Of a stretch of 39,140 nt of DNA, positions 9,992 to 17,770 are shown in pieces (position 1 is the stretch's first letter; every line of letters begins with the position of its first letter). The position numbers were made by a program, and so were the translations under genes. The stretch comes from Chloroflexota bacterium (GTDB lineage: Bacteria; Chloroflexota; Dehalococcoidia; UBA2985): contig JACQTZ010000015.1 in assembly GCA_016210515.1 (NCBI GenBank), positions 1 through 39,140 of the forward strand. Reading direction: 5' to 3'. Below the pieces are notes generated by a model. The model worked only from the letters and a program-made list of their open reading frames with translations, made no database searches and had not been told where the DNA came from.

Positions 9992-10870
9992 GTGACCGAG
10001 CAGATTCGCATCTACACCGATGGCGCTTGCCTGGGCAATCCCGGCCCCGGAGGGTGGGCGGCTATAGTTCAACACAACGGCCAGGAGACGGAGCTGGCTG
10101 GCCATGAGGAAGACACCACCAACAACCGTATGGAGATTCTGGCCGCCATCAAGGGCCTGGAGGCTACGCCAGATGGTTCAACCGTTACTCTGTACAGCGA
10201 CAGCCAGTACCTGGTTAACACCATGACCCGGGGTTGGAAGCGGAGGGCCAACATAGACCTGTGGAACCGCCTGGACACCCTGGTGGCCCAGCGCCACGTG
10301 GCCTGGGAGTGGGTGCAGGGGCATGTGGGGCATCCTGAGAACGAGCGAGCCGACAAGCTGGCCACCGATAGGGCCGCCACCCCCGCGGCTGGCTCCCGTC
10401 TCACCCACGTGGATGAGCACGGGAGAGCGAGAATGGTGGACGTGGGTTGGAAACCCGAGACCCAGCGGGAGGCCGTGGCAAAAGGCTCCGTGGCGATGCA
10501 GAGGCATACCCTGGAGCTAATCAAGAAGGGCGAGGTGGAGAAGGGGGACGTCCTCTCCGTGGCACGGATTGCGGGCATCACGGGGGCCAAGCGCACTTCG
10601 GACCTCATCCCTCTTTGCCATCCCCTGCCACTGGACCAGGTGACGGTGGAGCTGGAGCTGGATGAAAAGAGCAGCCAGGTGCACATAACCGCCACGGCCA
10701 GGACTACGGCCAAGACCGGGGTGGAGATGGAGGCCCTCACCGCCGTAGCCATAGCCGCGCTCACCATTTACGATATGTGCAAGGCCGTAGACCGGGGCAT
10801 GCGCCTGGAAAGCATACGGCTAGTGAGGAAACAGGGGGGGAAGAGTGGGGACATCATCCTGGAGGAGTGA
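9992..10870 (+). CDS. RNase HI - MoaC fusion protein
   Basis: One 292-residue frame joins two complete enzymes. Residues 1-130 are RNase HI, which cuts RNA in RNA-DNA hybrids: D10, E48, D70, D121 and the loop H111 match the E. coli catalytic set. Residues 137-292 are MoaC (cyclic pyranopterin monophosphate synthase): [15 protein letters not shown] opening, DLIPLCHPL at 204-212, [11 protein letters not shown] and [12 protein letters not shown]. There is no stop, gap or ribosome-binding site at the junction (residues 128-137), so this is a true translational fusion in this sequence. The start is GTG at 9992. moaA lies just upstream, so the MoaC half fits the pathway. The RNase H half has no obvious link to cofactor synthesis. 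Both active sites look intact. Confidence 0.9.
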   Translation: MTEQIRIYTDGACLGNPGPGGWAAIVQHNGQETELAGHEEDTTNNRMEILAAIKGLEATPDGSTVTLYSDSQYLVNTMTRGWKRRANIDLWNRLDTLVAQRHVAWEWVQGHVGHPENERADKLATDRAATPAAGSRLTHVDEHGRARMVDVGWKPETQREAVAKGSVAMQRHTLELIKKGEVEKGDVLSVARIAGITGAKRTSDLIPLCHPLPLDQVTVELELDEKSSQVHITATARTTAKTGVEMEALTAVAIAALTIYDMCKAVDRGMRLESIRLVRKQGGKSGDIILEE

Positions 10871-10902
10871 GCCTACATGGCCATAGCCTAGGAGGGCAGT
10901 CC

Positions 10903-11658
10903 ATGGAAGTCGCCCCAGGGATTCATCACATCCAGAAGGCCAGGGGGGCAAACGTCTATCTTCTGGTGGACCAAGACCTGACCCTGGTAGACACGGGCTA
11001 CCCCGGAAATGGTCGCGTAGTGGTGGAGTACATCGAGAGCCTGGGACGGCGCGTTGAGGAACTGAAACGGGTCCTGATAACTCACTCCCATCCCGACCAC
11101 ACGGGCAGCGTGCCCGAGCTAAAGGAGTTAGCCCCCATTCAGGTCCTGGTTCACCAGGCGGACACCAGGCTCGACGCCCAGGGGCGACACCTCGTATCTT
11201 ACCTTAACGTCTTCGGCGAGAACCCCCTTCCAATACCCTTTCTGCGCAGGATTGTCGCCGATGGATTCCTGGAGGATGGGCAGGTCCTTCCAATTCTGGG
11301 AGGTCTGAGGGTAATACACACGCCTGGGCACACTCCGGGCAGCATCTGCTTCTACCTGGAGTCCCGAAAGGCCATCTTTCTGGGAGATATGGTGGTGAAC
11401 ATCGGCCAGTACGTGGGAGGCTCCGTGCCCCTTCCCAAGACGGATTTAAAGCTCTACGAGAAGTCCCTGCGCAAGATAGCCGAGCTGGACTTCGACATCG
11501 CTTGCCTGGCCCACGGCCAGGTTTTCCAGGGCGATGCAGACGAGCGCATTCGGAAGATGCTGGACTCGTTTTTCAGTGCACCTATATGGCTCCGGGTCTT
11601 GCGCTTCTTTATTCGAACGCTCCACCTGGGCAGGCGGGCGGGTTCCAGGGAGCTTTAG
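10903..11658 (+). CDS. Metallo-beta-lactamase-fold hydrolase (MBL)
   Basis: This is a 251-residue cytoplasmic MBL-fold metallohydrolase. Visible motifs are THSHPDH at residues 60-66 with both zinc-site histidines and the aspartate, HTPGHTPGS, the FLGD aspartate and a late LAHG histidine, so a dinuclear metal site is likely. The subfamily resembles glyoxalase II-like and lactonase-like proteins, and the natural substrate cannot be told. I chose ATG 10903 because an AGGAGGG site lies 6 bases upstream. The upstream frame extension runs into the moaC part. It follows rnhA-moaC by 32 bases and is probably co-transcribed. The C-terminal about 35 residues are basic and hydrophobic (LRVLRFFIRTLHLGRR), perhaps membrane-associated. 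Confidence 0.85.
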   Translation: MEVAPGIHHIQKARGANVYLLVDQDLTLVDTGYPGNGRVVVEYIESLGRRVEELKRVLITHSHPDHTGSVPELKELAPIQVLVHQADTRLDAQGRHLVSYLNVFGENPLPIPFLRRIVADGFLEDGQVLPILGGLRVIHTPGHTPGSICFYLESRKAIFLGDMVVNIGQYVGGSVPLPKTDLKLYEKSLRKIAELDFDIACLAHGQVFQGDADERIRKMLDSFFSAPIWLRVLRFFIRTLHLGRRAGSREL

Positions 11659-11699
11659 AAAGCCTTTCGCGCCCGCGAAGGTATGCCCTAATGCAGGAT

Positions 11700-11728
11700 T
11701 TGACGGGCTTGGCAGTAGTTGTTACGCT
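11700..11728 (+). promoter_or_regulatory. Possible promoter of the 11799 gene
   Basis: TTGACG (11700-11705), a 17-base spacer and TACGCT (11723-11728) form a plausible sigma-70 promoter in the 140-base gap before the next gene. The -10 box is poor. A small imperfect hairpin (CCTTTCGCG...CGCGAAGG, about 11663-11682) just upstream may end the MBL transcript. Confidence 0.35.
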
Positions 11729-11798
11729 TGATTGAGAGGAATGTCTCAGCAGCCGCGGGCATTACCCGGCGTAGACATTTGGAGGGGAGGCGTAGCTC

Positions 11799-12512
11799 GT
11801 GTTGAAACCATATCTCAAGCGGTGGTGGTTGCTAAGCTTGCTGGTCATTATCCTGGGGGCCAGAGAAGGCCGTATTGCCGACGCAATGGCGGAAGATGTC
11901 GCCTTTGTTCTGGGAGAGATGAACACGGCTTCAGTTTCTGCAGGCCCCATTGAGCTTGGGGGCAAGACTCTGGTGCGCGCGGCAGACTTGCCAGACCTGG
12001 CCTTCAGGACCAACTCCGTGAGTCAGGAATCGGACAAGATAGCCGTGGTGAAGGAGTACCTTGTTCTACGAGAGCGGATCGATTGCATCCTGAGCCGCGT
12101 GGAGGAGGCCGCGAAAAACGGCACGGATGTCCAGTGCCAGGGAAAAGTCCTGGTAGACAGGGTAGGCGGGCACGGACTGCTGGGCGTTTCCGAAATGCTA
12201 GAAACGCTCAACGGCAAAGATGACGAGATGGCCAAGAGAGTGTACCTGAGCGACTATCTGGGTTTCTGGGACCAGGTACAAAAGGTAAACTACGTGGTGG
12301 CAAGCATGGCGCAGATGAGCCGAACCAATGCGATACCGATACTTGGGCCGCTAATATCGGCCATGCATCGCTCTCCCATCGTGTACGAAGGCAAGGTGCT
12401 GATCCCCGGGAAAGATGTCTCCAGGTGGCTGAACCAGTTTCGTGCCTTTGACACCGATGAAGGCTGGAGAGCCCAGGCAGAGGCGGTCTTTTGCAGTTTT
12501 GATGATAACTAG
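11799..12512 (+). CDS. Exported or membrane-anchored protein of unknown function
   Basis: I do not recognise a family for this 237-residue protein. It begins with positive charges (MLKPYLKRWW) and one hydrophobic helix (LLSLLVIILGA) that looks like a signal peptide or N-terminal anchor, so the rest is probably outside the membrane. The mature part has no obvious repeats. It contains three cysteines (C96, C117 and one near the C-terminus), one pair of which could form a disulfide. The GTG start is preceded by a GGAGGGGAGG ribosome-binding site 8 bases away, which supports it as a real gene. It lies between the moa genes and the pantothenate operon and has its own possible promoter. Confidence 0.7.
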   Translation: MLKPYLKRWWLLSLLVIILGAREGRIADAMAEDVAFVLGEMNTASVSAGPIELGGKTLVRAADLPDLAFRTNSVSQESDKIAVVKEYLVLRERIDCILSRVEEAAKNGTDVQCQGKVLVDRVGGHGLLGVSEMLETLNGKDDEMAKRVYLSDYLGFWDQVQKVNYVVASMAQMSRTNAIPILGPLISAMHRSPIVYEGKVLIPGKDVSRWLNQFRAFDTDEGWRAQAEAVFCSFDDN

Positions 12513-12581
12513 CGCCTTCGGAAGATGCGCCCCTTTTGCTCTTGCACACAAAGGATTACACTACTGGACGAGTACACCAAT

Positions 12582-12610
12582 TTGACAAACTCCTGGAGCC
12601 TGACTAGAAT
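12582..12610 (+). promoter_or_regulatory. Consensus promoter of the pantothenate operon
   Basis: TTGACA (12582-12587), exactly 17 bases, then TAGAAT (12605-12610) is the closest match to a sigma-70 consensus promoter in the window. The expected start near 12617 gives a leader of about 100 bases before the S58 hydrolase start. Confidence 0.75.
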
Positions 12611-12616
12611 TCTACT

Positions 12617-12717
12617 GCCACCGACTCACAGGCAGCGGTGAGCCTAAGAACGCTCTTGCAGGAGGCCGCGGGGATCGTGAGACCACGACGGCGCGTCTAC
12701 ACCCCAATTAAACCCCA
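12617..12717 (+). promoter_or_regulatory. Long structured leader of the pantothenate operon
   Basis: The predicted 5' leader holds two small hairpins: CTCAC...GTGAG (about 12625-12642) and TCGTG-AGAC-CACGA (12675-12688). It also has an AGGAGG (12660-12665) that is not spaced for the hydrolase start at 12718. A GTG at 12677 opens an out-of-frame 43-codon frame (VRPRRRVYTP...) that overlaps the start of the hydrolase. I match no known riboswitch. A leader-peptide or attenuation role is speculative. Confidence 0.3.
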
Positions 12718-13740
12718 GTGGCCTTCTCCAGGACGTGGAAAGGCCCTTTCTTGTCACGGAACGGAGCCTTGCATAGCGCCATCACCGACGTGGAGGGCAT
12801 CCAGGTAGGCCACTTCACCAACCTGGAAGCCGCCACCGGCTGCACCGTCGTCCTCTGCCCCCAGGGAGCCGTCGCCGGCGTAGACGTGCGCGGCTCCGCT
12901 CCAGGCACTCGAGAGACGGACCTGATGCGGCCTGGAAACCTGGTGCAGCAGGTACACGCCATACTCCTGAGCGGAGGCAGCGCCTTTGGGCTGGACGCCG
13001 CCTCGGGGGTCATGCGATACCTGGAGGAGAGGGGTATAGGATTCCATGCCGGTCTCTGGGTGGTGCCCATCGTCCCCGCGGCCATCATCTTCGACCTGGG
13101 ACTTGTCACTCACACCGTCAGGCCGGGCCCGGAGGAGGGCTACGCGGCCTGTCTCAACGCCACGGAGGAGCCTCCGGAGGAGGGAAGCGTGGGAGCGGGA
13201 ACCGGGGCTACCGTGGGCAAGGTGCTGGGACACGCCCTGGCCACCAAGGGAGGAGTGGGAACATCCAGCATCCGCCTGGATGACATCGTCGTGGGGGCGC
13301 TGGCCGTGGTCAACGCCCTGGGCGACGTGGTAGACCCCGATACGGGGCAGGTCCTGGCAGGCCCCCGAGACAAGAAGAACCAAGGATTCTTCCGTACCGT
13401 GGAGCTTCTGGTCAACCCCCGCAGCGAGTTGGAGCGCCAAGCCGACCTCACCAACACCACCCTGGCGGTGGTAGCCACCAACGCCTCCCTCAACAAAGAG
13501 CAGGCCAACAAGCTGGCCCAGGTAGGCCACGACGGCCTGGCGCTGGCGGTGCGGCCATGCCACTCCATGAGTGACGGGGACGTGGTCTTCGCCCTGGCTA
13601 CGGGCAAAAGCAGCGGAGAGGTAGATATGAGACAGCTATGCTCCACGGCCACCCAGGCGGTGGCCCAGGCCGTGGTAAGGGCTGTTCTGGCCGCCAAGGG
13701 CCTGGGAGGAGTGCCCTCGGCCCGGGAGGCAACCCAATGA
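12718..13740 (+). CDS. S58 (P1/DmpA/ThnT) family autoproteolytic hydrolase
   Basis: The S58 family includes the aminopeptidase DmpA, beta-peptidyl aminopeptidases and the pantetheine hydrolase ThnT. They are made as inactive chains that cut themselves before a Ser or Thr, which then becomes the N-terminal nucleophile. The 340-residue product has the family opening (NGALHSAITDVEGIQVGH), LLSGGSAFGLDAASGVMRYLEE and the cleavage region KGGVGTSS. This predicts cutting between G181 and T182, followed by DDIVVGALAVVNALGDVVDP. The nucleophile is thus a threonine, as in ThnT. The start is the first possible codon after an in-frame stop (GTG 12718), and a TTG at 12751 is an alternative. It is the first gene of an operon with panB and panC, so a substrate in pantothenate or beta-alanine metabolism is a reasonable inference. 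Confidence 0.88.
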   Translation: MAFSRTWKGPFLSRNGALHSAITDVEGIQVGHFTNLEAATGCTVVLCPQGAVAGVDVRGSAPGTRETDLMRPGNLVQQVHAILLSGGSAFGLDAASGVMRYLEERGIGFHAGLWVVPIVPAAIIFDLGLVTHTVRPGPEEGYAACLNATEEPPEEGSVGAGTGATVGKVLGHALATKGGVGTSSIRLDDIVVGALAVVNALGDVVDPDTGQVLAGPRDKKNQGFFRTVELLVNPRSELERQADLTNTTLAVVATNASLNKEQANKLAQVGHDGLALAVRPCHSMSDGDVVFALATGKSSGEVDMRQLCSTATQAVAQAVVRAVLAAKGLGGVPSAREATQ

Positions 13741-13759
13741 AAAAAGGAGACCTCCTCCC

Positions 13760-13957
13760 ATGATTTCCAGCGTCATAGGGCCCCGTCTCCTGGCCTGGGG
13801 CATGACCTCCGCTGGCCTCGGCTTGGGGCTGATTGTCGCCGCCTTCGTGGGGAAGGACACCCCCGCGATGGCACTCTGGGGCGTGGCGCTGCTGGGCGTG
13901 GGAGCGGTTTTCGCCGCAGCCCATTACCTCCTCAGGAGCAGGCACGGTGGACAGTAG
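13760..13957 (+). CDS. Small two-helix membrane protein
   Basis: This is a 65-residue hydrophobic protein with two predicted membrane helices (about 10-30 and 37-58) joined by a short GKDTPA loop and ending in a basic tail (LLRSRHGGQ). An AAGGAG site precedes the ATG by 10 bases. Its end overlaps the start of the DUF2520 gene by 11 bases, so it sits firmly inside the operon. I recognise no family. The function is unknown, and operon membership suggests a link to the pantothenate genes or to the S58 hydrolase. Confidence 0.68.
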   Translation: MISSVIGPRLLAWGMTSAGLGLGLIVAAFVGKDTPAMALWGVALLGVGAVFAAAHYLLRSRHGGQ

Positions 13958-14849
13958 GTCTCTTCGAGTGGGCTTCATCGGCGCGGGCCGGGCCGCCACC
14001 GGGCTGGCCCTGGCACTACACCAACGGGGGTATCGTGTGACCGCGGTGGCCAGCCGCACCCTGGCGTCCGCAGAGGTGCTGGCAGGGCGCATTCAAGGCT
14101 GCACCTCCCTCAAGACCCCTCAAGAGGTAGCCGATGGCTGTGACCTGGTCTTCATCACCACCTCGGACGACGCCATCGCGACCGTGGCAAGGAGCGTGCA
14201 ATGGCACAGGGACATGGGAGTTGTCCACTGCTCCGGTGCCGAATCGGCCGCCATCCTGGATGCCGCCCGAAAGCAGGGGGCCAGGGTTGGCTCCTTCCAC
14301 CCCATGCAGACCTTCCCTGCCATCAGTTACGGAGGGGCAAACCTAGCCGGCGTCGCTTTCGCCGTGGAGGGGCCGCCGCCACTCATAGACACCTTGAAAG
14401 AGATGGCCCACGCACTGGGTGGGTGGCCCGTGGAGATTGCGCCGGAGCACAGGGCTCTCTACCACCTCTCCGGCTTCCTGGCCTGCGGTGCAGTGGTTAC
14501 CCTGGTGGGCCAGGCCGCGGAGGTGTGGAAGGTGATGGGATACACCAGGGAGGAAGGGCTGAAGGTGCTCTTTCCCCTCCTGCGGAGCACCGTGGACAGC
14601 CTGGAGGCCCAGGGTATCCCCACAGCCCTCACAGGCCCCATATCCAGAGGAGACGTGGGGACAGTGCGCAAGCACCTGGATGCCCTGGAATGCCAGGCTC
14701 CCTCTGTGCTGCCCCTCTATTGCCAGGTCGCCCTGGGCGCGGTGGCTCTATCCAGGGAGAAGGGAGGCATTGACCAGGTCAAAGAGCGAGAGATAACAGC
14801 GCTTCTGGAAGAGAGGCTTGCCAGGGCCAGGACATTGCCCATAGGTTGA
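13947..14849 (+). CDS. Rossmann-like DUF2520 oxidoreductase, candidate ketopantoate reductase
   Basis: This 300-residue protein has an N-terminal NAD(P)-binding Rossmann domain (LRVGFIGAGRAATGLALAL; second-strand VTAVASRTLASAEVLAGRI) and a C-terminal helical domain of the DUF2520 type (GSFHPMQTFPAI; LYHLSGFLACG). The layout is like 6-phosphogluconate and ketopantoate dehydrogenases. I chose GTG 13947 because an AGGAG site lies 8 bases upstream and conservation begins there. It is directly upstream of panB and panC, and no panE-type gene is in the window, so it is a good candidate for the missing ketopantoate reductase. As I recall, the PanG-type reductases of Francisella are comparable, but membership must be checked. 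Confidence 0.85.
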   Translation: MDSRSLRVGFIGAGRAATGLALALHQRGYRVTAVASRTLASAEVLAGRIQGCTSLKTPQEVADGCDLVFITTSDDAIATVARSVQWHRDMGVVHCSGAESAAILDAARKQGARVGSFHPMQTFPAISYGGANLAGVAFAVEGPPPLIDTLKEMAHALGGWPVEIAPEHRALYHLSGFLACGAVVTLVGQAAEVWKVMGYTREEGLKVLFPLLRSTVDSLEAQGIPTALTGPISRGDVGTVRKHLDALECQAPSVLPLYCQVALGAVALSREKGGIDQVKEREITALLEERLARARTLPIG

Positions 14850-14890
14850 AATCACGCGACCCGCCTCGGCGGGCGCGTAGGAGGTGCGAC

Positions 14891-15730
14891 ATGCGTGTAA
14901 CCATAAACGACATCAAGGAGATGAAGGCCAGGGGAGAGAAGGTCGCCATGCTCACGGCCTACGACTTCACCTCGGCCAGGATAGTGGACAAGGCCGGTAT
15001 GCCCATCATACTGGTGGGAGACAGTCTGGGGGTCGTTATGCTGGGATACGATTCCACCCTTCCCGTCACCATGGACGACATGATCCACCACACCAGGGCC
15101 GTGGCCAGGGGCGCTGAGCACGCCCTCATCGTTGGGGACATGCCGTTCATGTCCTACCAGGCCGACATCTCCGAGGCGTTGCACAACGCCGGGCGGTTCC
15201 TCCAGGAAGCTGGCGCCCAGGCAGTGAAGCTGGAGGGCGGCATCACCGTGGCCCCCACCGTGGAGCGCATGGTCTCCTCTGGCATCCCAGTCATGGGACA
15301 CATCGGCCTCACACCCCAGTCCGTCAACCAGATGGGAGGCTACAAGGTGCAGGGCAATACCCTCAAGGCAGCGGTGCGGCTCATAGAGGACGCCAGGGCA
15401 TTGGAACAGGCGGGAGCCTTCTCCCTGGTGCTGGAGTGCGTGCCGGCCTCCCTGGCCCGGCTCATCACCCAGCGCGTCTCCATACCTACCATAGGCATAG
15501 GCTCGGGTCGGGAGTGTGACGGCCAGGTGCAGGTCTTCCACGACATGATGGGACTCTTCTCCGAGTTTGTCCCCAAGCACGCCAAGCGGTACGCAAACCT
15601 GGGAGAGACCATGGCCAGCGCAGTCGCGAAGTACATGAGCGAGATAAAAGACCAGAGCTTCCCCGGCCCGGAGCACAGTTTCCACATCAAAGAGGAAATC
15701 CTGGCCGAGCTTCAGGCCCAGGTACACTAG
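14891..15730 (+). CDS. panB: 3-methyl-2-oxobutanoate hydroxymethyltransferase
   Basis: This TIM-barrel enzyme transfers a hydroxymethyl group from 5,10-methylene-tetrahydrofolate to ketoisovalerate, giving ketopantoate, the first step to pantothenate. The 279-residue product shows all signatures: TAYDFTSARIVDKAG, LVGDSLG with the metal-binding aspartate, AVKLEGG, GHIGLTPQSVNQMGGYKVQG and the catalytic glutamate in LVLECVP. I chose ATG 14891 over the longer frame because GGAGGT lies just upstream and homology starts at MRVTINDIKEMK. It sits between the DUF2520 gene and panC (4-base gap). Confidence 0.96.
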   Translation: MRVTINDIKEMKARGEKVAMLTAYDFTSARIVDKAGMPIILVGDSLGVVMLGYDSTLPVTMDDMIHHTRAVARGAEHALIVGDMPFMSYQADISEALHNAGRFLQEAGAQAVKLEGGITVAPTVERMVSSGIPVMGHIGLTPQSVNQMGGYKVQGNTLKAAVRLIEDARALEQAGAFSLVLECVPASLARLITQRVSIPTIGIGSGRECDGQVQVFHDMMGLFSEFVPKHAKRYANLGETMASAVAKYMSEIKDQSFPGPEHSFHIKEEILAELQAQVH

Positions 15731-15734
15731 CTCC

Positions 15735-16580
15735 ATGAGGCTTGTCCACACCGTCGCAGAGATGACGTCGGCCCAGAAGGGAGCAAGCCGGCCCCTGGGC
15801 CTGGTACCCACCATGGGCGCGCTCCACCAGGGCCACCTCTCCCTGGTGCGGCGAGCGCGAGAGGATAACGCCGCCGTGGCGGTGAGCATCTTCGTCAACC
15901 CCACCCAGTTCAGCCCTCAGGAAGACCTCCAGGCCTATCCCCGGCCCCTGGAGCGAGACCTGGCCTTGCTGGAAGAGGTTGGCACTGACCAGGTCTTCAT
16001 CCCCCGGCCCAACGACATATACCCCCCCGGATTCGACACCTGGGTGAACGTGGAGAGCATCGCCAGCCGCCTGGAGGGAGCCTCCAGGCCAGGCCACTTT
16101 CGGGGTGTCGCCACCGTGGTCGCCAAGCTGTTCAACATCGTCAGGCCCGACAGGGCCTACTTCGGCCAGAAGGACGCCCAGCAGGTTCAAGTCATCCGCC
16201 GGATGAACGCCGACCTGAACCTGGGAGTGGAGCTGGTGGTGCTCCCCACGGTGCGGGAGCCTGATGGCCTGGCCATGAGCAGCCGCAACGTCTACCTGAA
16301 CCCCCAGGAGCGCCAGGCAGCCCCGGTCCTGTACCGCTCCCTCTGCCTTGCGGAGCGTATGTACAACCAGGCGGAGCGAGATGCGACTGCCATCAAAGAG
16401 GCCATGGAAGACCTGCTTCGAGCCGGCGAAATGGCCCACCTGGAGTACGTGAGCATAGCCAACCCTGAGACCCTGGAGGAGCTAGACCGTATACAGGGGC
16501 CTGCCCTGGTATCCCTGGCCGTGCGAATGGGAAAGACGCGGCTCATAGACAACATCGTGCTGGGAGCTGAGGACCTGTAG
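15735..16580 (+). CDS. panC: Pantothenate synthetase (pantoate-beta-alanine ligase)
   Basis: It joins pantoate and beta-alanine with ATP to make pantothenate. The 281-residue product has the nucleotidyltransferase opening VPTMGALHQGH (the HIGH-like HQGH at 31-34), FVNPTQFSPQEDL, RPGHFRGVATVV, the YFGQKDAQQ segment and the KMSKS-like MSSRN loop. Length is normal. It follows panB by 4 bases. No aspartate decarboxylase (panD) is visible in the window, so the beta-alanine source is not encoded here unless the upstream S58 hydrolase provides it. Confidence 0.96.
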   Translation: MRLVHTVAEMTSAQKGASRPLGLVPTMGALHQGHLSLVRRAREDNAAVAVSIFVNPTQFSPQEDLQAYPRPLERDLALLEEVGTDQVFIPRPNDIYPPGFDTWVNVESIASRLEGASRPGHFRGVATVVAKLFNIVRPDRAYFGQKDAQQVQVIRRMNADLNLGVELVVLPTVREPDGLAMSSRNVYLNPQERQAAPVLYRSLCLAERMYNQAERDATAIKEAMEDLLRAGEMAHLEYVSIANPETLEELDRIQGPALVSLAVRMGKTRLIDNIVLGAEDL

Positions 16581-16583
16581 CCA

Positions 16584-16880
16584 GTGGCCCAGCGTTACTT
16601 CGGGAAGCAGCTCCAGGTGGAAACCGAAGGACCTCTGCACCAGCCTGTAGCCTTCACCGTTGAGGGCAAAAGACACGCCATAGTCGAAATTCTGGCGGCC
16701 TGGCCCGACTACAGCTTCGGCAGCAACCCTGCGAAGCGTCCCCGCTGGTGGCAGCGTCACCACCGCAACTACTACCGAGTGCGCACCTCAGAAGACGAGG
16801 TGTATGAGATATACTACGACCGCGGTACAAGTCTCAAAAACCCTGAACTGAAAAAGTGGTATCTTACCCGAAGGGTTTGA
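16584..16880 (+). CDS. DUF6504 family small protein
   Basis: This 98-residue soluble basic protein matches the DUF6504 pattern as I remember it: an N-terminal beta-rich half (VAFTVEGKRHAIVEILAAW) and a conserved aromatic, basic second half (RWWQRHHRNYYRVRT, then VYEIYYDRG, KKWYLTRRV). Its function is not known. It begins with GTG only 3 bases after the panC stop and is followed by surE 21 bases later, so it is co-transcribed with both. The dense W/Y/R/H content hints at nucleic-acid or nucleotide binding, which is speculation. Confidence 0.75.
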   Translation: MAQRYFGKQLQVETEGPLHQPVAFTVEGKRHAIVEILAAWPDYSFGSNPAKRPRWWQRHHRNYYRVRTSEDEVYEIYYDRGTSLKNPELKKWYLTRRV

Positions 16881-16901
16881 AACTCGAAAGGTAGCTTCGC
16901 T

Positions 16902-17681
16902 ATGAGGATTCTGGCCACCAATGACGACGGCATCTACTCCCCCGGCCTGTGGGCCGCCGTAGAGGCCCTGCGGGACGTGGGAGAGGTAGTGGTGGTAGCC
17001 CCAGACCGGGAGCAGAGCGGCATCGGCACTGCCATCACCCTTGGCCAGCCCGTCCGGGCCACAGAAGTGGTGCCGCTCGTAGAGGGTATCAAGGCCTATG
17101 CCGTGGAGGGGACCCCCGCGGACAGCGCAATCCTGGCCCTGGAGTCCCTGGTGGAGGGGCAGGTAGACCTGATTGTCTCAGGCATCAACAAAGGCGCCAA
17201 CATGGGCAACGACGTCTTCATCTCCGGCACCATCGGCGCGGCCCTCCAGGGGTTCTTCCGTAGCATACCCGCCATCGCCATCTCCGTGGCATCCCTGAGA
17301 GACGTCCACTTCGCCCCAGCGGCCCAGGTGGTGCGGCTCCTTGCCCAGGGGGTAGCCGATGGAAGGCTGGCCACTCCCCTGCTTCTCAACGTAAACCTCC
17401 CCAACGTCCCCCTGGAAAAGATAAAGGGGGTGTCCCTGACCCACCTGGGTCGGCGCACCTACATGGACGTGATAAAGGAGGGGGATGACGGACGCCGCAA
17501 GTACTTCTGGATCGCTCGGGACAGGCCAGGGTGGGTGCTGGAAAAGGGCTTGGACGTCTGGGCCATACGGCGTCGCCGCATATCCATAACCCCCCTTCAC
17601 ACGGACCTCACCTCCAACCCCACCTCTCGAGAGCTCAGGGGGCTCACCAGAGACATCCGACAGGCGTTCCGGCCCCAATGA
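16902..17681 (+). CDS. surE: 5'/3'-nucleotidase SurE
   Basis: SurE is a metal-dependent survival protein that removes phosphate from nucleoside 5'- and 3'-monophosphates. The 259-residue product has the N-terminal metal site ATNDDGIYSPG (D8, D9), the APDREQSG loop, GTPADS and the family signature SGINKGANMGND followed by ISGTIGAA. Length is normal. It is the last gene of the operon that starts at the S58 hydrolase. The ribosome-binding site is a short AAGG. Confidence 0.95.
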   Translation: MRILATNDDGIYSPGLWAAVEALRDVGEVVVVAPDREQSGIGTAITLGQPVRATEVVPLVEGIKAYAVEGTPADSAILALESLVEGQVDLIVSGINKGANMGNDVFISGTIGAALQGFFRSIPAIAISVASLRDVHFAPAAQVVRLLAQGVADGRLATPLLLNVNLPNVPLEKIKGVSLTHLGRRTYMDVIKEGDDGRRKYFWIARDRPGWVLEKGLDVWAIRRRRISITPLHTDLTSNPTSRELRGLTRDIRQAFRPQ

Positions 17682-17770
17682 CCCCTGGTTCACCACACTA
17701 GCTCACCTGCTGCGGCCGAGGTCTTTTGATTATTCATCAGGAGTCACATGCACATGCACCCCCATCCTGG

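Noticed and set aside
10409..10870. MoaC as a separate gene starting at GTG 10409
   Set aside because: No ribosome-binding site precedes it, and it would cut off the conserved LTH of MoaC; the frame is continuous with RNase HI.
10777..10902. N-terminal extension of the metallo-beta-lactamase-fold frame
   Set aside because: It overlaps the MoaC coding region; ATG 10903 has an AGGAGGG site and homology begins there.
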